Source: CBDHDN01 sp965261585
Lineage (GTDB): Bacteria; Pseudomonadota; Alphaproteobacteria; UBA6615
DNA length: 64,000 nucleotides
Reading direction: 5' to 3'
NCBI GenBank assembly: GCA_965261585.1
Contig: CBDHDN010000019.1
Location: 1-64,000, forward strand
A model generated the notes under the pieces. It saw only the letters and a program-made list of their open reading frames with translations. It was not told the origin of the DNA and did not search any database. Numbering within the stretch: the stretch's first letter is position 1; the number at the start of each line of letters is the position of its first letter. Below are positions 33,513 to 41,522 of the stretch, in pieces. A program made the position numbers and the translations under genes.

Positions 33513-34336
33513 CGACGGCGGCGGCCGCCGGAAACGGCACAAGCACCGAGGGCGGCGACCAGAGGGCCGGCGACCAGCGCGCTGGCGAGCGGATCGCCAA
33601 GGTGATGGCGCGGGCCGGCCTGTGCTCACGCCGCGAGGCCGAGCGCTGGATCGGCGCCGGCCGCGTCGCCGTCGACGGCAAGATCCTGACCAGCCCGGGC
33701 GTCGTCGTCACGCCGGCCTCGCGCATCGTCGTCGATGGGCGGCCGCTGCCGGCGGCGGCACCGCCACGGCTGTGGCGCTATCACAAGCCGCCGGGCCTGT
33801 TGACGACCCGGCACGACCCGCAGGGCCGGCCGACCGTGTTCGCGGCGTTGCCGCCGGCGCTGCCGCGCATCGTCACCGTCGGCCGCCTCGACATGACGTC
33901 CGAGGGCCTGCTGCTGCTGACCAACGACGGCGCGATCGCGCGGGCGCTGGAGCTGCCGTCGACGGGCTGGACGCGGCGCTATCGGGTCCGCGTGTTCGGC
34001 CGTGTCGACGCGGCGGCGCTGGCCGCGCTGGCCCGCGGCGTCACGGTCAGCGGCGTGCGCTACGGGCCGATCGAGGCGGCGCTGGAACGCCAGGCCGGCG
34101 CCAATGCCTGGCTCACGGTGGCGCTGAGCGAGGGCAAGAACCGCGAGGTGCGGATCGTGCTGGAGCATCTGGGCTATGTCGTCAACCGGCTGATCCGCAT
34201 CGCCTACGGCCCGTTCCAGCTCGGCAACCTGAAGCGCGGCGCCGTCGACGAGATCAAGCACCGGGTGCTGCACGACCAGCTGCCGGCATTCTTTGCCAAG
34301 GCCCCACGCCGGCGCGATGCGCATCGTCGGCGGTAG
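33509..34336 (+). CDS. 23S rRNA pseudouridine synthase, RsuA/RluB/RluE family
   Basis: 275 residues. An S4 RNA-binding domain (ERIAKVMARAGLCSRREAER, about 27-46, to VDG near 77) is followed by the synthase domain with catalytic D128 in VGRLDMTSEGLLLL and the late GKNREVRIVLEHLGYVVNRLIR (residues about 209-230). It converts uridine to pseudouridine in rRNA; RluB is the most likely member but RsuA-type relatives cannot be excluded. It overlaps rsmD by 20 nt. Confidence 0.88.
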   Translation: MTTAAAAGNGTSTEGGDQRAGDQRAGERIAKVMARAGLCSRREAERWIGAGRVAVDGKILTSPGVVVTPASRIVVDGRPLPAAAPPRLWRYHKPPGLLTTRHDPQGRPTVFAALPPALPRIVTVGRLDMTSEGLLLLTNDGAIARALELPSTGWTRRYRVRVFGRVDAAALAALARGVTVSGVRYGPIEAALERQAGANAWLTVALSEGKNREVRIVLEHLGYVVNRLIRIAYGPFQLGNLKRGAVDEIKHRVLHDQLPAFFAKAPRRRDAHRRR

Positions 34337-34880
34337 CTACCGGGGCCGCCGCCTGGCCGTGCCCGAGGGCGCGCCGGTGCGGCCGACGCGCGAACGGGTG
34401 CGCGAGGCGCTGTTCGATATCCTGGCGCACGGCATCGGCGTGACGCTCAGCGGCGCCCACGTCGTCGACGCGTTCGCCGGCACCGGCGCCCTCGGCTTCG
34501 AGGCGCTGTCGCGCGGCGCCGCGGCCGTGACGTTCATGGAGACCGACCGGGCGGCGCGCCAGGCGATCCGCGCTGCCGCGGCGGCGCTGGACGCGGCGGA
34601 CCGGGCGCACGTCCTGGCCGCCGATGCGCTGCGGCCGCCGGCGGCGGACGCCGCCTGCACCCTCGCCCTCATGGACCCGCCCTACGGTAGCGGCCTGGCG
34701 GCCCCGGCCCTGACCGCCCTCGCCGCCGGCGGCTGGCTGGCCGACGGTGCCGTCGCCGTCGTCGAGCAGGGCGCGCGCGCGACGCTCGACCCACCGAGGG
34801 GCTTCACGCCCATGGATGAACGCCGCTACGGGACGACCCGGCTGGTGTTCCTGGGGTACGCGGCGTCGGCGGGCGGGTAG
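34317..34880 (+). CDS. rsmD: 16S rRNA (guanine966-N2)-methyltransferase
   Basis: 187 residues from an ATG inside the previous gene. It opens MRIVGGSYRGRRLAVP followed by RPTRERVREALFDIL, the RsmD hallmark. The SAM site is VVDAFAGTGALGFEALSRGA, and the catalytic motif is MDPPYG. It methylates G966 of 16S rRNA. The pairing with an RluB-type gene gives a small rRNA-modification operon, here read behind the SDR gene. Confidence 0.92.
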   Translation: MRIVGGSYRGRRLAVPEGAPVRPTRERVREALFDILAHGIGVTLSGAHVVDAFAGTGALGFEALSRGAAAVTFMETDRAARQAIRAAAAALDAADRAHVLAADALRPPAADAACTLALMDPPYGSGLAAPALTALAAGGWLADGAVAVVEQGARATLDPPRGFTPMDERRYGTTRLVFLGYAASAGG

Positions 34881-34906
34881 CCCGGCGCGGGCCATACAGA
34901 TAACTG

Positions 34907-35030
34907 TCATCCCGGACCCGATCCGGGATCCATTCAACGATCAGGCGCGTTGCCGCAGTGCGAGGCGCCATCGCACGATCACGCCTGAATGTGCCATGGG
35001 CCCGGCTCAAGACCGGGGTGACGAGCCTTG
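34907..35030. repeat. REP-like palindromes between rsmD and mutL
   Basis: CATCCCGGA/TCCGGGATCC and GGCCCGGCTCAAGACCGGGGTGAC, the common proteobacterial intergenic palindromes, lie in the 208-bp convergent gap. They may serve as transcript ends. Confidence 0.65.
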
Positions 35031-35088
35031 TTTTCGTTGGTCCAATCGGCCAACGGTGCCGCCATGCCGGCGCGATAGGGCGCGGCTG

Positions 35089-36885
35089 TCACCGCCGGCC
35101 GAACAGGCGCTCGATGTCGGCGAGCTTGAGCTCGACGTAGGTCGGGCGGCCGTGGTTGCATTGGCCGGCGTGGGGCGTCGCCTCCATCTGGCGCAGAAGC
35201 GCGTTCATCTCGTCGGCATTGAGGGCGCGGCCGGCGCGGACGCTGCCGTGGCAGGCCATGGTGCCACAGACCGCCTCGAGGCGCTCCTTGAGCGACAGGG
35301 CGGCGTCGAATTCGGCGAGGTCGTCGGCGAGGTCGCGGACGAGCGCGGCGGCGTCGGGGTTGCCCAACAGCGCCGGCACCTCGCGGACGACGACGGCGCC
35401 CCGGCCGAACGGCTCGAGGACGAGGCCGAGCTCGGCGAGTTCGGCGGCGCGCGCGGCGAGGCGGTCGGCGGCGGCCTCGTCGAGCTCGACAACCTCGGGC
35501 AGCAGCAGGCCCTGGCGGGCGACGCCGCCATTGGCGAGCGCCGCCTTCATGCCCTCGTAGACGAGGCGCTCATGGGCCGCGTGCTGATCGACGATGACTA
35601 TGCCGTCGCCGGTCTGGGCGACGATGTAGGTGCCGTGGACCTGGGCCCGGGCGGCGCCGAGGGGATAGTCGGTCGCAGCGGAGTCGGGTGCCGCGGCGGG
35701 CGCAGCCAGCGCGGCACCCAGGCCCGGCAAGGCCGAATCGTCCATACCCGGCGGCGCGAAGTAGCGCGCGGCGGTTTCGGCGAGGCCACGCGGCACGGCG
35801 CTGCCGGGGTGCGCGGCGTAGCCGCCGCCACCGTGGCTGCGGAACGCGCCCAGCGCGGCCGCCGCGACGGTCGTCGAGGCGCGGTGGCCGGCGGCGGCGA
35901 GCGCGGCCTTGAGGGCACCGACGATGAGGCCGCGGACATGACCGGCGTCGCGGAAGCGCACCTCGGCCTTGGCCGGATGCACGTTGACGTCGACCGCGGC
36001 CGGGTCGACGTCGAGGAACAGGGCGACGACGGGGTGACGGTCGCGCGCCAGGAAGTCCTGATAGGCGCCGCGCACGGCGCCGTGCAGCAGGCGGTCGCGC
36101 ACCGGCCGGCCATTGACGAACAGGTACTGGTGGCGGGCCTGGCCGCGGTTCAGAGTCGGCACGCCGGCGAAGCCGGCCAGGCGCAGTGTCTCGCGGGCGG
36201 CCTCGATGGGCAGCGCGTTGTCGGCGAAGTCGCGGCCGAGCACGGCGGCCAGGCGGTCGAGCCGGCCATCCAACAGGTCCCCCTGGGCCGCCGCGACCTT
36301 GAGCTTGGTCGCATCGTCGGCGACCAGCGTGAAGGCGACGCCGGGGTGGGCCATGGCGAGGCGCTGCACGGCGTCGACGGCGTGCTCGGCCTCGGTGCGC
36401 GGCGTCTTGAGGAACTTGAGGCGCGCCGGCGTCGCGAAGAACAGATCGCGGACCTCGACGCGGGTGCCCGGCGGGTGGGCCGCCGGCGCGACGGTGCCGA
36501 CGACGCCGCCCTCGACCGCCAGGCGCCAGGCGGTGTCGGCGCCGAGCGGGCGCGTCGTCAGCGTGAGTCGGCTGACGGCGCCGATCGACGGCAGCGCCTC
36601 GCCACGGAAGCCGAGGGTGGTGATGCGCGCGAGGTCGTCGTCGGGCAGCTTCGAGGTGGCGTGGCGCTCGACCGCCAGCGGCAGCGCGGCGGCGTCCATG
36701 CCGGCGCCGTCATCGGTGACGGCGATCAGCGTGCGGCCGCCGTCGCACAGCACAATTTCGATGCGCCGGGCGCCGGCGTCGAGGGCGTTCTCGACGATCT
36801 CCTTGACCGCCGCGGCCGGACGCTCGACGACCTCGCCGGCGGCGATGCGGTTGACCAGGCTGTCGGGAAGACGACGAATCTTCAT
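35089..36885 (-). CDS. mutL: DNA mismatch repair protein MutL
   Basis: 598 residues. GHKL ATPase domain with RIAAGEVVERPAAAVKEIVE, NALDAG, TDDGAGMD and TLGFRGEALPSI, then a C-terminal dimerisation domain from about 420. The endonuclease metal motif DQHAxxExxxxE is intact (DQHAAHERLVYE), so this is the nicking type usual in bacteria without MutH. It couples mismatch recognition by MutS to strand removal. It is convergent with rsmD. Confidence 0.96.
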   Translation of the reverse strand: MKIRRLPDSLVNRIAAGEVVERPAAAVKEIVENALDAGARRIEIVLCDGGRTLIAVTDDGAGMDAAALPLAVERHATSKLPDDDLARITTLGFRGEALPSIGAVSRLTLTTRPLGADTAWRLAVEGGVVGTVAPAAHPPGTRVEVRDLFFATPARLKFLKTPRTEAEHAVDAVQRLAMAHPGVAFTLVADDATKLKVAAAQGDLLDGRLDRLAAVLGRDFADNALPIEAARETLRLAGFAGVPTLNRGQARHQYLFVNGRPVRDRLLHGAVRGAYQDFLARDRHPVVALFLDVDPAAVDVNVHPAKAEVRFRDAGHVRGLIVGALKAALAAAGHRASTTVAAAALGAFRSHGGGGYAAHPGSAVPRGLAETAARYFAPPGMDDSALPGLGAALAAPAAAPDSAATDYPLGAARAQVHGTYIVAQTGDGIVIVDQHAAHERLVYEGMKAALANGGVARQGLLLPEVVELDEAAADRLAARAAELAELGLVLEPFGRGAVVVREVPALLGNPDAAALVRDLADDLAEFDAALSLKERLEAVCGTMACHGSVRAGRALNADEMNALLRQMEATPHAGQCNHGRPTYVELKLADIERLFGRR

Positions 36886-37061
36886 GGCCGCGCGAGTGTG
36901 CGCCGATGGCCGGACGGGTGCAAGCGCACACCATACAAATGCCAGTCATCCCGGACCGGACCTAGTTATTTGCCTGGTGAAACCGTGAGCACATGGCAGA
37001 AGCGATGGCCTACCCTTGGCTTTGACGATCCGCCGAAGGTGAGGCCAGGAACAACGATCTG

Positions 37062-37222
37062 AATCCCCGACCTTGAGCCGGGGCCCATGAACACGGAGCG
37101 AGCTGAGTCTGCGAAGCAACGCGGATCACATCGGGGGGTCGTTGGATCGGAAGAACGCCGGTCCGCGCCCGCTTCACCCAACGTTCCGTGTTCCTGGGCC
37201 CCGGCTCAGGGCCGGGGATTCA
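37062..37222. repeat. large inverted repeat in the mutL/M16 gap
   Basis: Arms of about 37 bp (left at 37062-37099, starting GAATCCCCG and reaching GAACACGGA; right at 37182-37222, TCCGTGTTC to GGGGATTC) enclose about 80 bp. The gap (36886-37244) has no gene; a truncated REP-like piece (CATCCCGGACCGG) lies at 36946. The arms could fold into a cruciform or long hairpin, and the unit may be a MITE-like element or two REP palindromes in opposite orientation. Confidence 0.6.
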
Positions 37223-37244
37223 AACCAGTGTGGCCTGCTGGAAC

Positions 37245-38636
37245 CTAACCGCCGCCTTGCGCGGACGTCGGCGCGACGCCCTCGGGGCGGCCGACGACGA
37301 CGACGGTGAGGGCATCGGGGTCGAGGAAGCGGCGGGCGACGCGTTCCAAATCGGCGCTCCCAACGGCTTCGATGAAGCCGTTGCGGCGGTCGATGTAGTC
37401 GATGCCGAGATCCTCGAGCTGCATGCCGACGAGGGTGCGGGCGATCGAGCGGCTGTCGCTGAAGCGCAGGGCAAAGCCGCCGGTCAGATTGGTCTTGGCG
37501 TCGGTCAGCTCGGCGGCGCTTACGCCGTCGTCGCGGATGCGGCGCCACTCCTCGCGGATAATGCCGAGGGACTGGCCGACCGTGGCGTTGTCGGTGCCGA
37601 CGCCGCCCATCCACATCGCCGCATGATCGAGCGGGTTCAGGTAGCTGTACACGGAATAGGCGAGCCCGCGCTCCTCCCGGACCTCTTGGTAGAGCCGTGA
37701 GGTGAAGCTGCCGCCGCCGAGCACGTGGTTCAGCACATAGGCGGCGTAGTAGTCGGGGTCGGCGCGCTTGAGGCCGGGCTGGCCGAACACGACCGTGCTC
37801 TGGGGCACGTCCTGGGCGACGACGATGACCTCGCCAGCGGCGCCGGCGGAGACCTCCGGCACATGGAACGGCTGGCCGGCCCGGGGTAAGCTACCGAACG
37901 TCTGGTCGAGCAGCGGTGCCAGGGCGTCGGCGGTGATGTCGCCGACGACGCCGAGGGTCAGGGTGTCCCTGGCGAAGCGGGCGGCGACGAACCCACGCAG
38001 GTCGGCGGTCGTGATCGCGGCGACGCTTTCCGCGGTGCCGCGGCGCGGCCGGCCATAGGGATGGTCGGGAAACACGGCCGCCCAGAACGTGTTGCTGGCG
38101 ATCGTATCGGGATCGTTCAGCCGGCGCGCCAGGATGGTCTGGATCTGGCTGCGGATGCGCTCGACCGGCTCGGCATCGAAGCGCGGCTCGGTCAGGGCCA
38201 GGCGCATCAGGTCGAACGCTTCGGCATGATTGCGGGTCAACGTGCGCAGGCTGCCGCGGAACGTGTCGAGGAAGCCGTCGAAGCCGAGCGTGATCGACAG
38301 GTCGTCGAGGCGGCCCTGAAAGGCCTGGGAATCGAGGTCGCCGGCGCCCTCGTCGATGACGCTGGAGACCATCTGGGCCAGCCCCTCCTTGCCGGCGGGG
38401 TCGAGCGCGGCGCCGCCGCGGATGGCGAGCTCGAGGGTGATGATCGGCGTCTGGTGGTCCTCGACCAGCCAGGCCTCGATGCCGCCGGGGCTGACGACGC
38501 GCTGGACCTCGACGGCGCGCGCCGGCGCGGCGGCGATGACGAGCAACGCCACGGCGACGCCCCAGGTAACGCCACAGACACGGGCCGCCGGACGCGGCAG
38601 CAGGGATCGCTTGCGCATGCGGGGGGCTCCGTTCAT
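37245..38636 (-). CDS. M16-family peptidase-like protein, non-catalytic subunit
   Basis: 463 residues with an N-terminal signal peptide (VALLVIAAAPARA). It has the M16 fold with GGAALDPAGKEGLAQMVSSVIDEG where a catalytic member would read HFLEH, so the zinc site is absent. The C-terminal half keeps NHVLGGGSFTSRLYQEVREERGLAY, the R/Y pair typical of the substrate-binding half. It follows the catalytic partner with an ATGA overlap, so the two probably form a periplasmic heterodimer that degrades peptides. The exact substrate is unknown. Confidence 0.9.
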   Translation of the reverse strand: MNGAPRMRKRSLLPRPAARVCGVTWGVAVALLVIAAAPARAVEVQRVVSPGGIEAWLVEDHQTPIITLELAIRGGAALDPAGKEGLAQMVSSVIDEGAGDLDSQAFQGRLDDLSITLGFDGFLDTFRGSLRTLTRNHAEAFDLMRLALTEPRFDAEPVERIRSQIQTILARRLNDPDTIASNTFWAAVFPDHPYGRPRRGTAESVAAITTADLRGFVAARFARDTLTLGVVGDITADALAPLLDQTFGSLPRAGQPFHVPEVSAGAAGEVIVVAQDVPQSTVVFGQPGLKRADPDYYAAYVLNHVLGGGSFTSRLYQEVREERGLAYSVYSYLNPLDHAAMWMGGVGTDNATVGQSLGIIREEWRRIRDDGVSAAELTDAKTNLTGGFALRFSDSRSIARTLVGMQLEDLGIDYIDRRNGFIEAVGSADLERVARRFLDPDALTVVVVGRPEGVAPTSAQGGG

Positions 38637-39997
38637 GTCCGTTCCGGCAACAGCACGCCGGTCGTCGAGGTGACGTCGCGCAGGACCGCGCGCGCCGCCT
38701 CGTTCACCTGCTCGACCGTGACCTCGGCGATCCGGTCGGGCCAGGCCTCGACGTCGTCCGCGGTCTGGCCGCTGGCCAGGGCCGAGCCGAGCGCGCGGGC
38801 CGCGGTGCTGAGACTGTCGCGGGCGAAGACCGCGCTGTCGACGAGGCGCTGCTTGGCGCGGGCGACCTCGTCCGCCGTGACGCCATCGGCGAGCAGCTTC
38901 TCGACCTCGGCCGCCAGCGCGGCCTCGATCACGTCGACCTCGACGCCGGGCCGCGGGCTGAAGAACGTGCCGAACGTACCGAGGTCGAGGCTGTCGGCCT
39001 GGTACCAGGCGCCGGCGGAGGCCGCCAACGCCTGCTCGACGACGAGGCTGCGGAACAGCCGGCCGCTGGAGCCGCCACCGAAGACCTCGGCCAGGACCTG
39101 CAGGGCATAGGCGTATTCGGTGTCGCCGGCGGAGTAGCTGGGGGCGATGTAGCGGCGGTTCCAGCTCGGCTGCTGGACCCGCGCATCCTCGAGCACGACG
39201 CGCCGGGCCGCCCGCTGCGGCGGCTCGGCCGGGCGCCGCCGCTGCGGCAGTACGGCGGCCGGGATCGGGCCATAGTGACGCTCGGCCAGGGCGTGCACCG
39301 CGGCCGGATCGACGTCGCCGGCGACGACCAGGATCGCGTTGTTGGGGGCGTACCAGGTGGCGTAGAAATCCTCGACGTCGGCCAGGGTGAGGCCGCGGAT
39401 CTCATGCTCCCAGCCGATCACGGGCAGCCCGTAGGGGTGGTTCTGGAACGTCGCGGCGCGCACCTGCTCGCCGAGGATGCCGCCGGGCGACGACTCGACG
39501 CGCTGGGAACGCTCCTCGAGCACGACCTGGCGCTCGGGCTGGAACACGTCATCGGTCAGCACCAGGCCGGTCATGCGCCCGGCCTCGAGCTCCATCATCA
39601 GGCCGAGCCGGTCGGCGGCGACGGTCTGGAAGTAGCCCGTGTAGTCGTAAGCCGTGAAGGCGTTCTCGCGGCCACCGTTGCGGGCGATGATGTCGGAGAA
39701 TTCGCCCGGCGCCCGCGTCTTCGTGCCCTTGAACATCAAGTGCTCGAGGAAGTGGGCAATGCCGGATTTGCCCGGCGGCTCGTCGGCGGCGCCGACCTTG
39801 TACCAGACCATGTGGGTGACGATCGGCGCGCGGTGATTCTCGACGACGACGAGCTGCATGCCATTGTCGAGCGTGAACGTCGTCGGGCTGAAAACCTGGG
39901 CGGGAGCCGCCGTTGCGGCGCCGGCGACGATCAGCCCGGCGACGAGGGCGGGCGACAACCGGGTCAGCGTGCGCCGGGTCGGGGTGCGCGGAGCCAT
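38633..39997 (-). CDS. M16-family zinc metallopeptidase, catalytic subunit
   Basis: 454 residues with signal peptide (LVAGLIVAGAATAAPAQ). The inverted zinc motif HFLEH is at 82-86, with a distal Glu expected in VVLEERSQR. The second half holds FGGGSSGRLFRSLVVEQALA. Family members (pitrilysin-like) digest peptides in the periplasm. It is coupled with the inactive partner downstream, the common alphaproteobacterial arrangement near lspA. The gap upstream (39998-40368) separates it from the DUF3035 lipoprotein. Confidence 0.93.
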   Translation of the reverse strand: MAPRTPTRRTLTRLSPALVAGLIVAGAATAAPAQVFSPTTFTLDNGMQLVVVENHRAPIVTHMVWYKVGAADEPPGKSGIAHFLEHLMFKGTKTRAPGEFSDIIARNGGRENAFTAYDYTGYFQTVAADRLGLMMELEAGRMTGLVLTDDVFQPERQVVLEERSQRVESSPGGILGEQVRAATFQNHPYGLPVIGWEHEIRGLTLADVEDFYATWYAPNNAILVVAGDVDPAAVHALAERHYGPIPAAVLPQRRRPAEPPQRAARRVVLEDARVQQPSWNRRYIAPSYSAGDTEYAYALQVLAEVFGGGSSGRLFRSLVVEQALAASAGAWYQADSLDLGTFGTFFSPRPGVEVDVIEAALAAEVEKLLADGVTADEVARAKQRLVDSAVFARDSLSTAARALGSALASGQTADDVEAWPDRIAEVTVEQVNEAARAVLRDVTSTTGVLLPERT

Positions 39998-40368
39998 GCC
40001 TCTACCTTGCGTATAGGTTAGCGGGCGAAACGGTGCAAGAGATATGGCCCGCGCCGGCGCAACTGCAAGCCTGAAGCCGCCGAGCGGAGCGTCACAAGGG
40101 CGCGATGGGCGGTGCCCCTCCGCAAGCCTGCGTCAGGTGAGAAACGCTGTTTGAATCACAGAGGCACGGAGGCACAGAGAAAACCAAAAACCCCGCACCG
40201 GGTCCACTGCTGTCCGGTCTAGACAGTGACGAACCTCCCCACTCTCGTCTTTGGGCTTGTCCCAAGGACCCATGCTTGCGCCCGCACAGTGGCGTGAGCC
40301 TGTGCGATGGGCCCTCGTGTCAAGCACGAGGGTGACGCGTCTGGGTAGCGGAGGCGGGAAAGAGCCTC
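39998..40368. other. intergenic region with repeat-like sequences
   Basis: A 371-bp gap without a gene. It contains GAGGCACGGAGGCACAGAG (near 40161-40179), a purine-rich repeat type seen between genes in many unrelated bacteria, and a REP-like hairpin CCCTCGTG/CACGAGGG near 40312-40332. It should also hold the promoter of the M16 pair, which was not located. Confidence 0.5.
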
Positions 40369-41007
40369 CTAGAGGAGGCCTTCCAAGAGGCCGCGTTCCT
40401 TGCGCTCGATCCTCGGGGTTTCGCCCTCGGTGACGGGGCGGCCGAGGGCCTGGTTCTCGCGCAGGCGCTGGCCCTCCGCGGCGGCATCGACGACCGTGCC
40501 CTTGGGCTCGTCGAAATTGAGCAGGCGATCGATGAACGTCACGTCGGCCTTGGCCAACACGGCGCTTTCGCGATCGACAATCAAGCGGATCCCCGGCGCC
40601 GCCGTGGCGGCGCCGGCGAGTCTCAACAGCGCGGCCTCGCCGACGGTCGTGGTCTGCACGCCAGCGCGCGGCGCGGCGACGGGCGCGTCGGGTCCCGCGG
40701 CGAGGCTGATTTCACCACCGCCGTTGGCGCCATCGGCACTGCCGGCGTCGAGCCCGAACACGGCCCGGCGCGCCCGCTCGCGCAGGGCGGCAATCTGCTG
40801 CGGCTCGGCGCCGGGCTGCGGCGGCCGCAGGTTGAAATCGGGCGGAATGCTGAGCGGTGGACGCGAGACCACCGCAAACTCGTCGGGCGCCTTGTTCTCG
40901 AGCCCGAAGGTACGCTTCGCGCTCGCGCAGGCGCTCAACGCCGCCGCCGCCGCCAACAGCAACGCGACAGGCAGGCCGACCCGGCCCCGCAGCATGGTCA
41001 CTCGCAT
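40369..41007 (-). CDS. DUF3035-family lipoprotein
   Basis: 212 residues from the ATG at 41007. Lipoprotein signal with lipobox LSAC (Cys at 27). It then has FGLENKAPDEFAVVSRPPLS followed by PPDFNLRPP, the mark of DUF3035 proteins found next to lspA in alphaproteobacteria; function not known. The C-terminal part contains a conserved basic-acidic run (ETPRIERKERGLLEGLL). It starts 17 bp after lspA, the enzyme that will cut its own signal peptide, in the ileS-lspA operon. Confidence 0.87.
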   Translation of the reverse strand: MRVTMLRGRVGLPVALLLAAAAALSACASAKRTFGLENKAPDEFAVVSRPPLSIPPDFNLRPPQPGAEPQQIAALRERARRAVFGLDAGSADGANGGGEISLAAGPDAPVAAPRAGVQTTTVGEAALLRLAGAATAAPGIRLIVDRESAVLAKADVTFIDRLLNFDEPKGTVVDAAAEGQRLRENQALGRPVTEGETPRIERKERGLLEGLL

Positions 41008-41024
41008 CGTCGCCTCCGAAACGC

Positions 41025-41522
41025 CTATTCTACCTGTCCCTGCCGGGTAAACAAGCCGTCCGCCAATAGCACGAGGACGCCGACGACAATCGCCGAATCG
41101 GCGACGTTGAAGGCCGGCCAGTGCCGGTCGAAAGCGTGAAAATCGAGGAAGTCGACGACGGCACCGCGGGCGACCCGGTCGATGACGTTGCCGAGCGCGC
41201 CGCCCATAACGAGGCCGATGCCGATGGCCAGCGGCCGGGTCTCGGCGCGCCACAGCCAGACGGCGAGGCCAACGACGATGGCCAGCGCAAGCGCGGTCAG
41301 GGACCAACGGGCGAAGCCTTCGCTGCCGCCGAAGAAGCCGAAGCTGATGCCGCGGTTCTCGACATAGACCAGGTTGAAGAACCCGGTGACCTCGACGACC
41401 CAGGGGCGGAACACGACCTGCTGGACGATGGCCAGCTTTGTCGCCTGGTCGACGACGATGATCGCCGCCGTCAGCGCGAACGCCAGGCGGCGCAAGCCGG
41501 GGCGCGGCGGTGTGTCGGTCAC
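41025..41522 (-). CDS. lspA: lipoprotein signal peptidase
   Basis: 165 residues starting at GTG (GTGA overlap with the ileS stop). Four membrane helices. The active-site regions NRGISFG, GALGNVIDR and FNVADSAI contain the two catalytic Asp residues of type-II signal peptidase. It cleaves diacylglyceryl prolipoproteins in the inner membrane. The ileS-lspA coupling is typical of proteobacteria. Confidence 0.95.
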   Translation of the reverse strand: MTDTPPRPGLRRLAFALTAAIIVVDQATKLAIVQQVVFRPWVVEVTGFFNLVYVENRGISFGFFGGSEGFARWSLTALALAIVVGLAVWLWRAETRPLAIGIGLVMGGALGNVIDRVARGAVVDFLDFHAFDRHWPAFNVADSAIVVGVLVLLADGLFTRQGQVE

